Notes: generated from the letters alone by a model not told the origin. A DNA stretch of 6,603 nucleotides from an uncultured Alphaproteobacteria bacterium (GCA_913064995.1 CAJYBL010000085.1:1-6603); one strand, 5' to 3'. Shown: positions 1 to 6,042, counted from the stretch's first letter. Made by a program: numbers and translations.

Positions 1-645
1 CGTAAATCGGGCCCGCGTACGCCGATTTCAGCGAAACTGTTGGCCAATCTTATCACCTCGGCTGGAGCTGACCGGGTTTTGACGATTGATCTTCACGCTG
101 GGCAGATTCAGGGCTTTTTTGATATTCCAACCGATAATCTGTTCGCCGCACCGGTTTTTGTAAGCGATATCAAAGAACGCTATGACGGCTCGAAATTGAT
201 GATCGTATCGCCTGATGTTGGTGGTGTTGTGCGTGCGCGATCATTGGCGCGCCGCCTCGAAGCCGATCTTGCCATTATTGATAAACGCCGGCCAAAAGCG
301 GGTGTTTCTGAAGTGATGAATATTATTGGCGATATCGAAGACCGCCATTGCATCATGGTTGATGATATTGTCGATTCCGGCGGCACGTTATGTAACGCTG
401 CAGTCGCGTTGATGAAAGCTGGTGCGCTTTCGGTTGATGCCTATGTGACACATGGTGTTTTGTCTGGTGGTGCGGTTAGCCGTGTTGCCGCCTCACCCCT
501 AAATTCGCTTGTCACAACTGATTCAATTCCGGCTACTGAAGCGGTTCGGGTTGCGCGGAATATCCGGCAATTGTCGATTGCACCGCTTCTTGGCGAAGCC
601 ATGCTTCGGATCAATGAAGAACGGTCAGTTTCGACGCTGTTCTAG
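1..645 (+). CDS. prs: Ribose-phosphate pyrophosphokinase (PRPP synthetase), 5'-truncated by window edge
   Basis: Makes 5-phosphoribosyl-1-pyrophosphate from ribose 5-phosphate and ATP in the cytoplasm, for purine, pyrimidine, histidine, tryptophan and NAD synthesis. The frame is open from base 1 and 214 residues are visible. The family is usually about 310-317 residues, so roughly 100 N-terminal residues lie outside the window. Visible residues (1 = first codon) include the PRPP synthetase signature DLHAGQIQGFFDIPTD at 30-45, the flexible catalytic loop KRRPKAG at 95-101, and the PRPP-binding loop VDDIVDSGGT at 120-129. The protein ends in the family-typical SVSTLF and a TAG stop. The internal TTG at 40 is not the start, because homology (RKSGPRTPISAKL) continues upstream of it. 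rplY follows on the same strand after 121 bp, a common alphaproteobacterial order. Nothing looks damaged. Identification is secure. Confidence 0.97.
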   Translation, partial: RKSGPRTPISAKLLANLITSAGADRVLTIDLHAGQIQGFFDIPTDNLFAAPVFVSDIKERYDGSKLMIVSPDVGGVVRARSLARRLEADLAIIDKRRPKAGVSEVMNIIGDIEDRHCIMVDDIVDSGGTLCNAAVALMKAGALSVDAYVTHGVLSGGAVSRVAASPLNSLVTTDSIPATEAVRVARNIRQLSIAPLLGEAMLRINEERSVSTLF

Positions 646-682
646 GCGGCCTTGTGAACCACCGCTGAAAGCACAAAAACGC

Positions 683-711
683 TTGTATTTTCCTGATAAT
701 AAGCCTATTAA
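683..711 (+). promoter_or_regulatory. Weak candidate promoter for rplY-pth-ychF
   Basis: TTGTAT (683-688) and TATTAA (706-711) are separated by 17 bp, a sigma70-like arrangement. They match the consensus hexamers at only 3 and 4 of 6 positions. A GATAAT at 695-700 is an alternative -10 box but has no good -35 partner. Transcription would start near the base of the hairpin at 719-740. This is inferred from spacing alone. Confidence 0.2.
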
Positions 712-718
712 TCCGCTG

Positions 719-753
719 CCGCGCACCCCTGGAGGCGCGGTGCATTGTTTTTT
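719..753 (+). terminator. Hairpin plus T tract between prs and rplY (terminator or attenuator)
   Basis: CCGCGC (719-724) pairs perfectly with GCGCGG (735-740) around a 10-nt loop, and two G-U pairs could extend it outward. Four bases after the stem comes T-rich sequence ending in T6 (748-753). This fits a Rho-independent terminator for prs. The gap between stem and T tract and the short stem make it less than ideal. The T tract directly abuts the rplY Shine-Dalgarno sequence, so it may instead be a partial terminator or leader attenuator. Confidence 0.55.
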
Positions 754-760
754 AAAGGAG
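754..760 (+). promoter_or_regulatory. Ribosome binding site of rplY
   Basis: AAAGGAG lies six bases before the ATG at 767. It fixes the start of rplY and rules out the longer in-frame reading that begins at 509 inside prs. Confidence 0.85.
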
Positions 761-766
761 TTAGCA

Positions 767-1420
767 ATGTCTGACAATACAACCATTAGCGCAGAACAGC
801 GCGAACGGGTCGGTAAGGGGTCCGCCCGTGCGGTACGCCGTGCAGGTCGAATCCCTGCCGTCATTTATGGCGACAAAAAGGACCCATTGGGCATCACCCT
901 AGAGACACGTGAGATCACTAAGATTGTTCATCAACCCGGCATTTATGGTCGGCTTTTAGATATTCAGGTTGGCGGCGGTAAACATACTGTTCTAACCCGT
1001 GATATTCAGTTTCATCCGGTGTCGGATAATGTCCTTCATATGGATTTCCTCCGCGTATCAGGCTCGGCCAAAGTGGCTGTTGCTGTTGCTGTTGAATTCA
1101 TCAATGAAGATGAATGCCCTGGAATCAAGATCGGCGGCGTTTTAAACGTTGTTCGGTACGAAGTCGAACTGCTATGTCCAGCCACAGCAATTCCAGAAAA
1201 AATCATTGTTGACCTCAGCGGCTTGAAGATTGGTGACTCGGTTCATATCAGCACCATCGAATTGCCGGATGGCGTTACACCGACAATTACTGATCGTGAC
1301 TTCACCATTGCGACCATCGCCTCACCTGGCGGCGGCGTAAAGAATGAAGATGAAGAAGATGCCGAAACTGTTGAAGGCGAAGACGCCGATGCCGCAGAAG
1401 ATAGCGCATCTGACGACTAG
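767..1420 (+). CDS. rplY: 50S ribosomal protein L25 (long Ctc/TL5-type form)
   Basis: Binds 5S rRNA in the large ribosomal subunit; the long form is also called Ctc or TL5. The product has 217 residues. The N-terminal L25 domain (about 1-95) contains GKGSARAVRRAGRIPAVIYG at 17-36, the typical opening. The C-terminal beta domain (about 97-190) contains CPGIKIGGVLN and ends in the conserved TITDRDFTIATIASP. Residues 192-217 form a highly acidic, probably disordered tail, common in alphaproteobacterial L25. The ATG at 767 was chosen because of a strong Shine-Dalgarno six bases upstream and because the domain begins just after it. The in-frame extension back to 509 overlaps prs and resembles nothing in the family. 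pth follows after 32 bp, so the two are probably cotranscribed. A possible attenuator hairpin precedes the gene. Confidence 0.96.
   Translation: MSDNTTISAEQRERVGKGSARAVRRAGRIPAVIYGDKKDPLGITLETREITKIVHQPGIYGRLLDIQVGGGKHTVLTRDIQFHPVSDNVLHMDFLRVSGSAKVAVAVAVEFINEDECPGIKIGGVLNVVRYEVELLCPATAIPEKIIVDLSGLKIGDSVHISTIELPDGVTPTITDRDFTIATIASPGGGVKNEDEEDAETVEGEDADAAEDSASDD
1076..1093 (+). repeat. Three tandem copies of a 6-bp unit inside rplY
   Basis: GCTGTT occurs three times in a row and encodes Ala-Val-Ala-Val-Ala-Val at the start of the beta domain of L25. The alternating small and hydrophobic residues suit a beta strand, so this is probably protein-driven. Its length could vary by slippage in steps of two residues without a frameshift. 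Confidence 0.6.
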
Positions 1421-1452
1421 GCTTTTGCCTATCCAACCCGAACGGGACAATC

Positions 1453-2088
1453 ATGCGTCTACTTGCAGGACTGGGAAACCCCGGATCAAACTATGCCATG
1501 AACCGGCACAATGTCGGTTTTTTGGCTGTTGATCGGCTTGCCGACCGGCACGGATGTTCAACGTGGAAAAAAAGGGGGCCATCGCTGATTAGTGATGGCC
1601 GCATCGGGTCAGAAAAAATCATCCTTGTGAAGCCGCAAAGCTTTATGAATAAATCCGGCCTACCAATTGCCGAGATTGCGCGGTTTCACAAGATTGATAC
1701 CAATGACATTTTTGTGTTCCATGACGAGCTTGATCTTGCAGCTGGAAAGCTGCGTGTCAAAGCCGGTGGTGGCCATGGCGGTCATAATGGGCTTCGTGAT
1801 ATTGACCGGCATATAGGTGTTGATTATTGGCGTGTCAGAATTGGCATTGGCCGTTCCCCACATGAGGCGATGAATGTCAAATCATGGGTTCTAGCTGATT
1901 TCGGCCGTGACGAACAAACGGGCTGGCTGCCAACGCTTTTGGATGCAATGGCGGATGAAGCCGACCGGCTTGTTGAGCATGATGATGGCGGCTTTATGAG
2001 CCGTGTTTCCTATCTCGCACCGGCACCCCAGCCAAAAGGCGATAACGGCAAAGACAAACACGCCAGCGACGTATCAAAACAAAATTAA
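1453..2088 (+). CDS. pth: Peptidyl-tRNA hydrolase
   Basis: Cleaves the ester bond of peptidyl-tRNAs that drop off ribosomes, recycling tRNA in the cytoplasm. The product has 211 residues (E. coli Pth has about 194). It starts with the signature LLAGLGNPGSNYAMNRHNVG. Catalytic and substrate-binding residues are present: Asn9, His19 (E. coli His20), Asn66 in KPQSFMNKSG, Asp91 in FHDELDL (E. coli Asp93), and His111-Asn112 in GGGHGGHNGLRD. The last 20 or so residues are a polar tail beyond the enzyme core. The ATG at 1453 has only a modest GGGA (1444-1447) as Shine-Dalgarno, but the protein alignment fixes it. It lies 32 bp after rplY and 22 bp before ychF, matching the conserved rplY-pth-ychF operon. 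A strong hairpin lies within its variable region at codons 42-50. Confidence 0.97.
   Translation: MRLLAGLGNPGSNYAMNRHNVGFLAVDRLADRHGCSTWKKRGPSLISDGRIGSEKIILVKPQSFMNKSGLPIAEIARFHKIDTNDIFVFHDELDLAAGKLRVKAGGGHGGHNGLRDIDRHIGVDYWRVRIGIGRSPHEAMNVKSWVLADFGRDEQTGWLPTLLDAMADEADRLVEHDDGGFMSRVSYLAPAPQPKGDNGKDKHASDVSKQN
1567..1600 (-). terminator. Terminator-like hairpin on the antisense strand within pth
   Basis: Bases 1577-1586 pair with 1591-1600 (nine Watson-Crick pairs and one G-T) around a 4-base loop. Read on the minus strand the hairpin is followed by CCC and then T7 (complement of A7 at 1567-1573), the layout of an intrinsic terminator. No minus-strand gene upstream of it is credible, so its function is unproven and it may be a chance product of coding sequence. 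Confidence 0.35.
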
Positions 2089-2094
2089 CCAAAG

Positions 2095-2100
2095 ACAGGA
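2095..2100 (+). promoter_or_regulatory. Ribosome binding site of ychF
   Basis: ACAGGA, ten bases before the ATG at 2111, is a moderate Shine-Dalgarno sequence. It supports this ATG over the in-frame extension to 2003, which lies inside pth. Confidence 0.55.
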
Positions 2101-2110
2101 TTTACCGGAT

Positions 2111-3211
2111 ATGGGATTTAATTGTGGCATTGTTGGCCTGCCAAATGTAGGAAAATCAACCCTGTTCAACGCTTTGACCCAAACAGCGGCGGCCGAAGCG
2201 GCCAATTACCCGTTCTGTACAATTGAACCAAATACTGGACGTGTTGCGGTACCAGATGTCCGGCTTACCGCATTGGCCGAGCTTGCAAATTCAAAAACCG
2301 TCATTCCAACTCATCTCGAATTTGTTGATATTGCTGGCCTTGTTCGCGGCGCATCCAAAGGCGAAGGACTTGGCAATCAGTTTCTTGGCAATATCCGCGA
2401 AGTCGATGCGATTGCGCATGTTTTGCGCTGTTTTGAAGATGGCGAAATCACGCATGTTGATGGCGATGTTGATCCGGTTCGCGATGCTGCCACTGTTGAA
2501 ACCGAATTGATGCTTGCCGATATCGATTCGCTTGAACGCCAGATGACGGCGCTTGTGAAAAAATCGCGGGGCGGTGACAAGGACTCAAAGGCCGATCTAG
2601 CCCTTATGGAAAAGATCTTTGCCCATCTATCAGATGGCCAGCCTGCCCGCAGCACCCCCAGCCTGACCGACGACGAGACCGCCCGCTTTCCCCATTTACA
2701 GCTACTGACCGCAAAGCCAGTTCTCTATGTCTGTAACGTTGCTGAAAGCGATGCCGCAACCGGCAATGCCTATTGCCAGCTTGTTGCCGAAAAGGCCGCT
2801 GTCGAAGGCGCCGCTTATGTGGTTGTCTCGGCCGCGATTGAGTCTGAAATCGCCCAGCTTGACGAGACAGACAAAACCGAATTTTTGGGCGAACTTGGGC
2901 TTGAAGAAGCCGGATTGGCGCGGCTTATTCGTGCTGGTTACAGCTTGCTTGATCTTTTAACCTTTTTCACCGTTGGCCCAAAAGAGGCACGCGCATGGAC
3001 GGTTGCTAAAGGCGCAAGTGCACCGCAAGCAGCAGGCGCAATCCACACTGATTTCCAGCGTGGCTTTATTCGGGCGGAAACGATCGCCTATGCCGATTAT
3101 CTGGCCTGTAAGGGCGAAAACGGTGCCAAAGAAGCTGGTAAATTACGCATCGAAGGAAGCGACTATAAAGTCGTTGATGGCGATGTGTTCCATTTCCGCT
3201 TTAACGTCTAG
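2111..3211 (+). CDS. ychF: Ribosome-binding ATPase YchF (Obg-family, OLA1-like)
   Basis: A universally conserved P-loop NTPase of the Obg/OLA1 family that binds ribosomes and prefers ATP over GTP; it is linked to stress responses and translation. The product has 366 residues, the usual length (E. coli 363). The G1 P-loop GLPNVGKS is at 9-16, the G2 region holds NYPFCTIEPNTG, and the G3 DIAGLVRGASKGEGLGN starts at 73. The G4 motif is NVAE at 209-212 instead of the NKxD of true GTPases, the family hallmark that explains ATP use. A helical insertion follows G3. The C-terminal TGS domain holds DFQRGFIRAE and ends in the typical KVVDGDVFHFRFNV. It starts 22 bp after pth and should be cotranscribed with rplY and pth. 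It is the last gene before a convergent terminator. Confidence 0.97.
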   Translation: MGFNCGIVGLPNVGKSTLFNALTQTAAAEAANYPFCTIEPNTGRVAVPDVRLTALAELANSKTVIPTHLEFVDIAGLVRGASKGEGLGNQFLGNIREVDAIAHVLRCFEDGEITHVDGDVDPVRDAATVETELMLADIDSLERQMTALVKKSRGGDKDSKADLALMEKIFAHLSDGQPARSTPSLTDDETARFPHLQLLTAKPVLYVCNVAESDAATGNAYCQLVAEKAAVEGAAYVVVSAAIESEIAQLDETDKTEFLGELGLEEAGLARLIRAGYSLLDLLTFFTVGPKEARAWTVAKGASAPQAAGAIHTDFQRGFIRAETIAYADYLACKGENGAKEAGKLRIEGSDYKVVDGDVFHFRFNV

Positions 3212-3271
3212 CCCGCCATTTAAACCACTAATGCGGCCGCCTGCTTGCACGCAGCGCTGAAAGTGGGCAAG

Positions 3272-3307
3272 AAAAAACCCCGTCACAAGAACGGGGTGAT
3301 TTCTTTT
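3272..3307. terminator. Bidirectional Rho-independent terminator between ychF and petC
   Basis: ACCCCGT (3277-3283) pairs perfectly with ACGGGGT (3291-3297) around a 7-nt loop. An A6 tract (3272-3277) flanks it on the left and T-rich sequence TTTCTTTT (3300-3307) on the right. Read on the minus strand it ends in T6, a near-ideal terminator for petABC. Read on the plus strand the T run is interrupted, so it is somewhat weaker for ychF. The remaining part of the 127-bp gap (3212-3271) shows nothing notable. Confidence 0.88.
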
Positions 3308-3338
3308 CAATATCTAGCCCCTTAATGGAGCTTGTCGC

Positions 3339-4094
3339 TTAATGGACGTCAGCCCATACGCGGCGTTTTGCCATATATGACACCACCACAAAGATTCCAA
3401 GGAAGAACACCGCAGCAACACCAATGCGTTTCCGAACTTCCATCTTTGGCTCGGCAGCCCACATCAAAAACTGCACCAGATCACTGGAAATACCCTCAAT
3501 CGAATCATCGGCATCACCACTATATGTAACATCTTCGCCATAAAGAGGCTGTGGCATCGCAATCAGATGACCAGGATAAGCTGCGTTGTAATACATGCCA
3601 TCTGGCACTGTAGTGCCTTTAGGTGCGTCTTTGTAACCGGCAAGAAGGCTGAACAGATAATCTGGGCCGTTACCACGCGCCTTGGCGATCAATGACAGAT
3701 CGGGCGGCAAGGCACCGTTGTTGCTCGCACGGGCGGCATTGTCATTGGCATAAGGTGATGGAATACGGTCGGCAGCAATGCCCGGACGCATGAACATTTC
3801 GCCATCGTCATTCGGACCGTCTTGCACTTCATATTCGGCGGCAATTGCCTTGATCTCATCATTGTTATAACCAAGATCAGCGAAATTGCGGAATGCAATC
3901 AGCTTCATGCCATGACAGCCAGCACAGACTTCACGATAGGCCTGAAATCCACGCTGCATGGCGGCTTTGTCAAAGGTACCGAACGGGCCAGAAAAGCTCC
4001 AGTCGCGCTTTTGCAATTCAACATTGCCACCAGCGGCCATCGCTGGGCCTGCCAAAGTCACGACAAACAGTGCTAAAAAAAGACGTTTCAACAT
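3339..4094 (-). CDS. petC: Cytochrome c1 subunit of the cytochrome bc1 complex
   Basis: Membrane-anchored c-type heme protein that takes electrons from the Rieske centre and passes them to soluble or membrane cytochrome c in the periplasm. The product has 251 residues. A Sec signal peptide covers about 1-20 (charged LKR, hydrophobic core, cleavage near AMA-AGG). The heme-binding motif CAGCH is at 57-61, with covalent Cys57 and Cys60 and axial His61. The second axial ligand is Met180 in IAMPQPL. Other family motifs are RPGIAADRIPSPY (103-115) and ALPPDLS (128-134). A C-terminal transmembrane anchor (about 224-241) is followed by KRR and a short cytoplasmic tail. It is a separate gene and not the fused cytochrome b/c1 found in some rhizobia. 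Its ATG overlaps the petB stop as TAATG, with GGGGAGGG upstream, so translation is probably coupled to petB. Confidence 0.97.
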   Translation of the reverse strand: MLKRLFLALFVVTLAGPAMAAGGNVELQKRDWSFSGPFGTFDKAAMQRGFQAYREVCAGCHGMKLIAFRNFADLGYNNDEIKAIAAEYEVQDGPNDDGEMFMRPGIAADRIPSPYANDNAARASNNGALPPDLSLIAKARGNGPDYLFSLLAGYKDAPKGTTVPDGMYYNAAYPGHLIAMPQPLYGEDVTYSGDADDSIEGISSDLVQFLMWAAEPKMEVRKRIGVAAVFFLGIFVVVSYMAKRRVWADVH

Positions 4095-5320
4095 TAGGCT
4101 GCCCTCCCCGATGATCCAAGCACCGGTTCCGAAATCGATTTCGGCAGAGGTTTGGTTGTTTCAAACATGCTCAACAGCGGCAGGATGGCTAGGAAATGCA
4201 AGAAGTACCAAGCTGTCGCAACGCGCGACAAAATGACGTAGATCCCTTCAGCAGGCTTGCCGCCAAGATAGCCAAGGGCGATGGCATTGACAAAGAACAG
4301 CCAGAAGAAAATACGGAACAAAGGCCGGAACCGTGCCGAGCGAACAGGTGATCTGTCAAGCCAAGGCAGGATAAACAGAACTGCAATCGCACCAAACATC
4401 AACAACACACCGCCAAGCTTGTCCGGCACCGCCCGCAAGATCGCATAGAACGGCAAGAAATACCATTCAGGAACGATATGCGCCGGAGTCTGCATTGCAT
4501 TTGCCGGAATATAATTGTCTGGATGACCCATTGCATTCGGGAAGAAAAACACAGCCGTGGCCAGCAAAAGCAAGAAGACCGCAATGCCAAACACATCTTT
4601 GATTGTGTAATAAGGGTGGAATGAAATCGTGTCTTGCGGGCCTTTTGTGTCAATGCCGATTGGGTTGTTTGAACCAAATCTGTGCAAGGCAACAATATGA
4701 AGAACCACAACACCGGCAATGATAAATGGCATCAAATAATGCAAGGAGAAGAACCGGTTCAATGTTGCATTATCAACCGAGAAGCCGCCCCACAACAGGG
4801 TAACGATGCTCTCGCCGACATAAGGAATAGCAGAAAACAGGTTGGTAATAACGGTCGCACCCCAAAAGCTCATCTGACCCCAAGGCAGAACATAGCCCAT
4901 GAACGCAGTTGCCATCATCAGCAAGAAAATAACCACACCAAGCATCCACAACAATTCACGCGGCGCTTTGTAGGAACCATAATAAAGCCCCCTGAACATG
5001 TGGAGATAAACGACAATGAAGAAAAAGCTCGCCGTATTCATATGAATATAGCGGATCATCCATCCATGGTTCACATCGCGCATGATCCGTTCGACTGAGT
5101 CGAATGCGTAATCAACATGAGCCGTGTAGCTCATGGCAAGCACGATACCTGTCACAATCATGATGGCCAGCGATAGGCCTGCAAGGCTGCCAAAATTCCA
5201 CATGTAATTGAGGTTTTTGGGCGTTGGATAATCATGCGCTGTATGATGCAACATTGAAAAAACAGGTAGCCGATGATCAATCCATCGTACTACCGGGCTT
5301 TTAAACTGGTTGGCAGACAT
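4094..5320 (-). CDS. petB: Cytochrome b subunit of the cytochrome bc1 complex
   Basis: Eight-helix integral membrane protein holding hemes bL and bH and the Qo and Qi quinone sites, the proton-translocating core of ubiquinol-cytochrome c reductase. The product has 408 residues. The four heme-ligand histidines are His93 and His107 in the second helix and His194 and His208 in the fourth, with the expected 13-residue spacing within each pair. The Qo site shows GYVLPWGQMSFWGATVITN at 142-160 and PEWY at 284-287. The C-terminal part has the extra helices of the bc1 type and not the split b6/subunit IV form. The ATG at 5320 is preceded by CGAAGG (5331-5336) ten bases upstream. It lies 39 or 40 bp after petA, and its stop overlaps the petC start by one base. 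All functional residues checked are intact. Confidence 0.98.
   Translation of the reverse strand: MSANQFKSPVVRWIDHRLPVFSMLHHTAHDYPTPKNLNYMWNFGSLAGLSLAIMIVTGIVLAMSYTAHVDYAFDSVERIMRDVNHGWMIRYIHMNTASFFFIVVYLHMFRGLYYGSYKAPRELLWMLGVVIFLLMMATAFMGYVLPWGQMSFWGATVITNLFSAIPYVGESIVTLLWGGFSVDNATLNRFFSLHYLMPFIIAGVVVLHIVALHRFGSNNPIGIDTKGPQDTISFHPYYTIKDVFGIAVFLLLLATAVFFFPNAMGHPDNYIPANAMQTPAHIVPEWYFLPFYAILRAVPDKLGGVLLMFGAIAVLFILPWLDRSPVRSARFRPLFRIFFWLFFVNAIALGYLGGKPAEGIYVILSRVATAWYFLHFLAILPLLSMFETTKPLPKSISEPVLGSSGRAA
4102..4109 (-). promoter_or_regulatory. Ribosome binding site of petC inside the petB 3' end
   Basis: GGGGAGGG on the minus strand lies seven bases before the petC ATG and inside the last codons of petB. 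It supports the start that forms the TAATG overlap. Confidence 0.75.
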
Positions 5321-5360
5321 CGTTTTTGCACCTTCGATTTTGAGTGATTAGATAAATTAT

Positions 5361-5921
5361 TTAGCCGATACGGACGACCGAGTCGGATAGGAAATTATAA
5401 GGCGGAACTTCTAGATTTGTCGGCGCAGGGCCTTTCCGGATCCGGCCTGATGTATCGTAATGTGATCCATGACAAGGGCAGAACCAACCATCATAGTCAC
5501 CACGCACTTCGCCAGTTTTCTGACCGAGCGGGACACAACCAAGATGTGTACAAACACCAACCAGAACCAGATATTCAGGCTTTTCAGCGCGCGCTGTATC
5601 AACTTGCGGGTCGCGCAGATCATCTAGGTTCGTGGCATTTGCACGGGCAATTTCATCAGCGGTACGATGCCGGATAAACACCGGCTTGCCGCGCCATTTC
5701 ACAGTGATCGACTGGCCAACAGCAATTTTCGAGATATCAACTTCGATATTGGCAAGTGCTAAAGTATCGGCAGCTGGGTTCAACTGATCAATCAGTGGCC
5801 AAGCAACCGCAGCAGCGCCAAGGCCTGCCATCGCATAGGTTGCCACAACGATAAAATCGCGACGTCCCGGTTCTTGAACATCACCTTTAGCGGGATTTTT
5901 GTTTGTATCCGATTTAGCCAT
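5361..5921 (-). CDS. petA: Rieske [2Fe-2S] iron-sulfur subunit of the cytochrome bc1 complex
   Basis: Takes the first electron from ubiquinol at the Qo site and passes it to cytochrome c1 by movement of its soluble head. The product has 186 residues. A twin-arginine motif GRRDFI (19-24) precedes an uncleaved transmembrane helix (about 25-43), the usual Tat-inserted anchor of Rieske proteins. Cluster box I is CTHLGC at 124-129 and box II is CPCHGSHYD at 148-156. Ligands are Cys124, His126, Cys148 and His151, and the disulfide pair is Cys129 and Cys150. I chose the ATG at 5921 because AGAGGA lies just upstream and the protein then begins with a normal short polar stretch before the Tat motif. 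The in-frame ATG at 5996 would add 25 unlike residues and begin within a palindrome. It is the first gene of petABC, about 208 bp downstream of hemF on the same strand. Confidence 0.97.
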   Translation of the reverse strand: MAKSDTNKNPAKGDVQEPGRRDFIVVATYAMAGLGAAAVAWPLIDQLNPAADTLALANIEVDISKIAVGQSITVKWRGKPVFIRHRTADEIARANATNLDDLRDPQVDTARAEKPEYLVLVGVCTHLGCVPLGQKTGEVRGDYDGWFCPCHGSHYDTSGRIRKGPAPTNLEVPPYNFLSDSVVRIG

Positions 5922-5925
5922 CTTG

Positions 5926-5931
5926 TCCTCT
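5926..5931 (-). promoter_or_regulatory. Ribosome binding site of petA
   Basis: AGAGGA on the minus strand, four bases before the ATG at 5921, decides this start over the upstream in-frame ATG at 5996. Confidence 0.75.
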
Positions 5932-5949
5932 TTAACACTGTTTTCCAAA

Positions 5950-5965
5950 CATGTTATTCGACATG
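5950..5965 (-). repeat. Short inverted repeat in the petA leader
   Basis: CATGT (5950-5954) and ACATG (5961-5965) form perfect 5-bp arms around six bases. It lies between the larger palindrome and the petA Shine-Dalgarno. It could be a small hairpin or half of an operator, but arms this short also arise by chance. Confidence 0.3.
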
Positions 5966-5975
5966 AAAAAGGGTC

Positions 5976-5998
5976 GTTTCGATCTGGGTAGATCAAAC
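5976..5998 (-). promoter_or_regulatory. Quasi-palindrome upstream of petA (operator or leader hairpin candidate)
   Basis: On the plus strand the left arm GTTTCGATCT (5976-5985) and right arm AGATCAAAC (5990-5998) are complementary over nine pairs with a single bulged C, around a 4-base centre GGGT. It lies about 55 bp before the petA ATG. On the minus strand it is followed five bases later by T5 (5966-5970). It could be a regulator binding site or a leader RNA hairpin. The half-site spacing (8 bases between TTGAT and ATCGA) does not fit Fnr/FnrL, which needs 4. Confidence 0.4.
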
Positions 5999-6014
5999 AT
6001 GCCGGCTGGCAAAA

Positions 6015-6042
6015 TTTATTGGTGATTTCCTAGCATGGTCAC
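6015..6042 (-). promoter_or_regulatory. Weak candidate promoter for petABC
   Basis: On the minus strand GTGACC (6042-6037) and AATAAA (6020-6015) are 16 bp apart and match the sigma70 hexamers at 4 of 6 positions each. Transcription would start near 6008, giving a leader of about 86 nt that holds both inverted repeats. The match is poor, and transcription from further upstream, including read-through from hemF, is equally possible. Confidence 0.2.

Noticed and set aside
509..766. In-frame upstream extension of rplY
   Set aside because: It overlaps the end of prs in another frame, has no family resemblance, and a strong Shine-Dalgarno marks the ATG at 767.
1660..1863. Small antisense reading frame upstream of the minus-strand hairpin in pth
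   Set aside because: A TTGACA (minus strand, 1880-1875) lies nearby but no -10 box follows at a suitable distance, there is no Shine-Dalgarno, and the peptide mirrors conserved pth codons. The hairpin itself is kept as a finding.
2003..2110. In-frame upstream extension of ychF
   Set aside because: It lies within the pth coding region; YchF proteins begin at MGFNCGIVGLPNVGKS, which matches the ATG at 2111.
3233..3252. GC-rich GCGGCCGC and CTGC/GCAG pairing after ychF
   Set aside because: The palindrome is too short and has no loop or T tract; the true terminator lies at 3272-3307.
4682..5098. 138-codon open frame antisense to petB
   Set aside because: It is rich in His, Asn and Gln, as expected from reading a hydrophobic membrane-protein gene backwards; no ribosome binding site or domain is visible.
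5090..5104. Perfect palindrome TTCGACT-G-AGTCGAA in petB, containing a GANTC site
   Set aside because: Seven-base arms are expected by chance about once in a few windows this size, and it encodes conserved residues (Phe-Asp-Ser-Val-Glu) near position 73-77 of cytochrome b.
5922..5996. 25-residue N-terminal extension of petA
   Set aside because: The added residues are unlike Rieske N-termini, the start codon falls in a palindrome, and a good ribosome binding site precedes the ATG at 5921.
5976..5998. Fnr/FnrL box upstream of petA
   Set aside because: Fnr sites are TTGAT-N4-ATCAA; here the half-sites are 8 bases apart and the second half is ATCGA.
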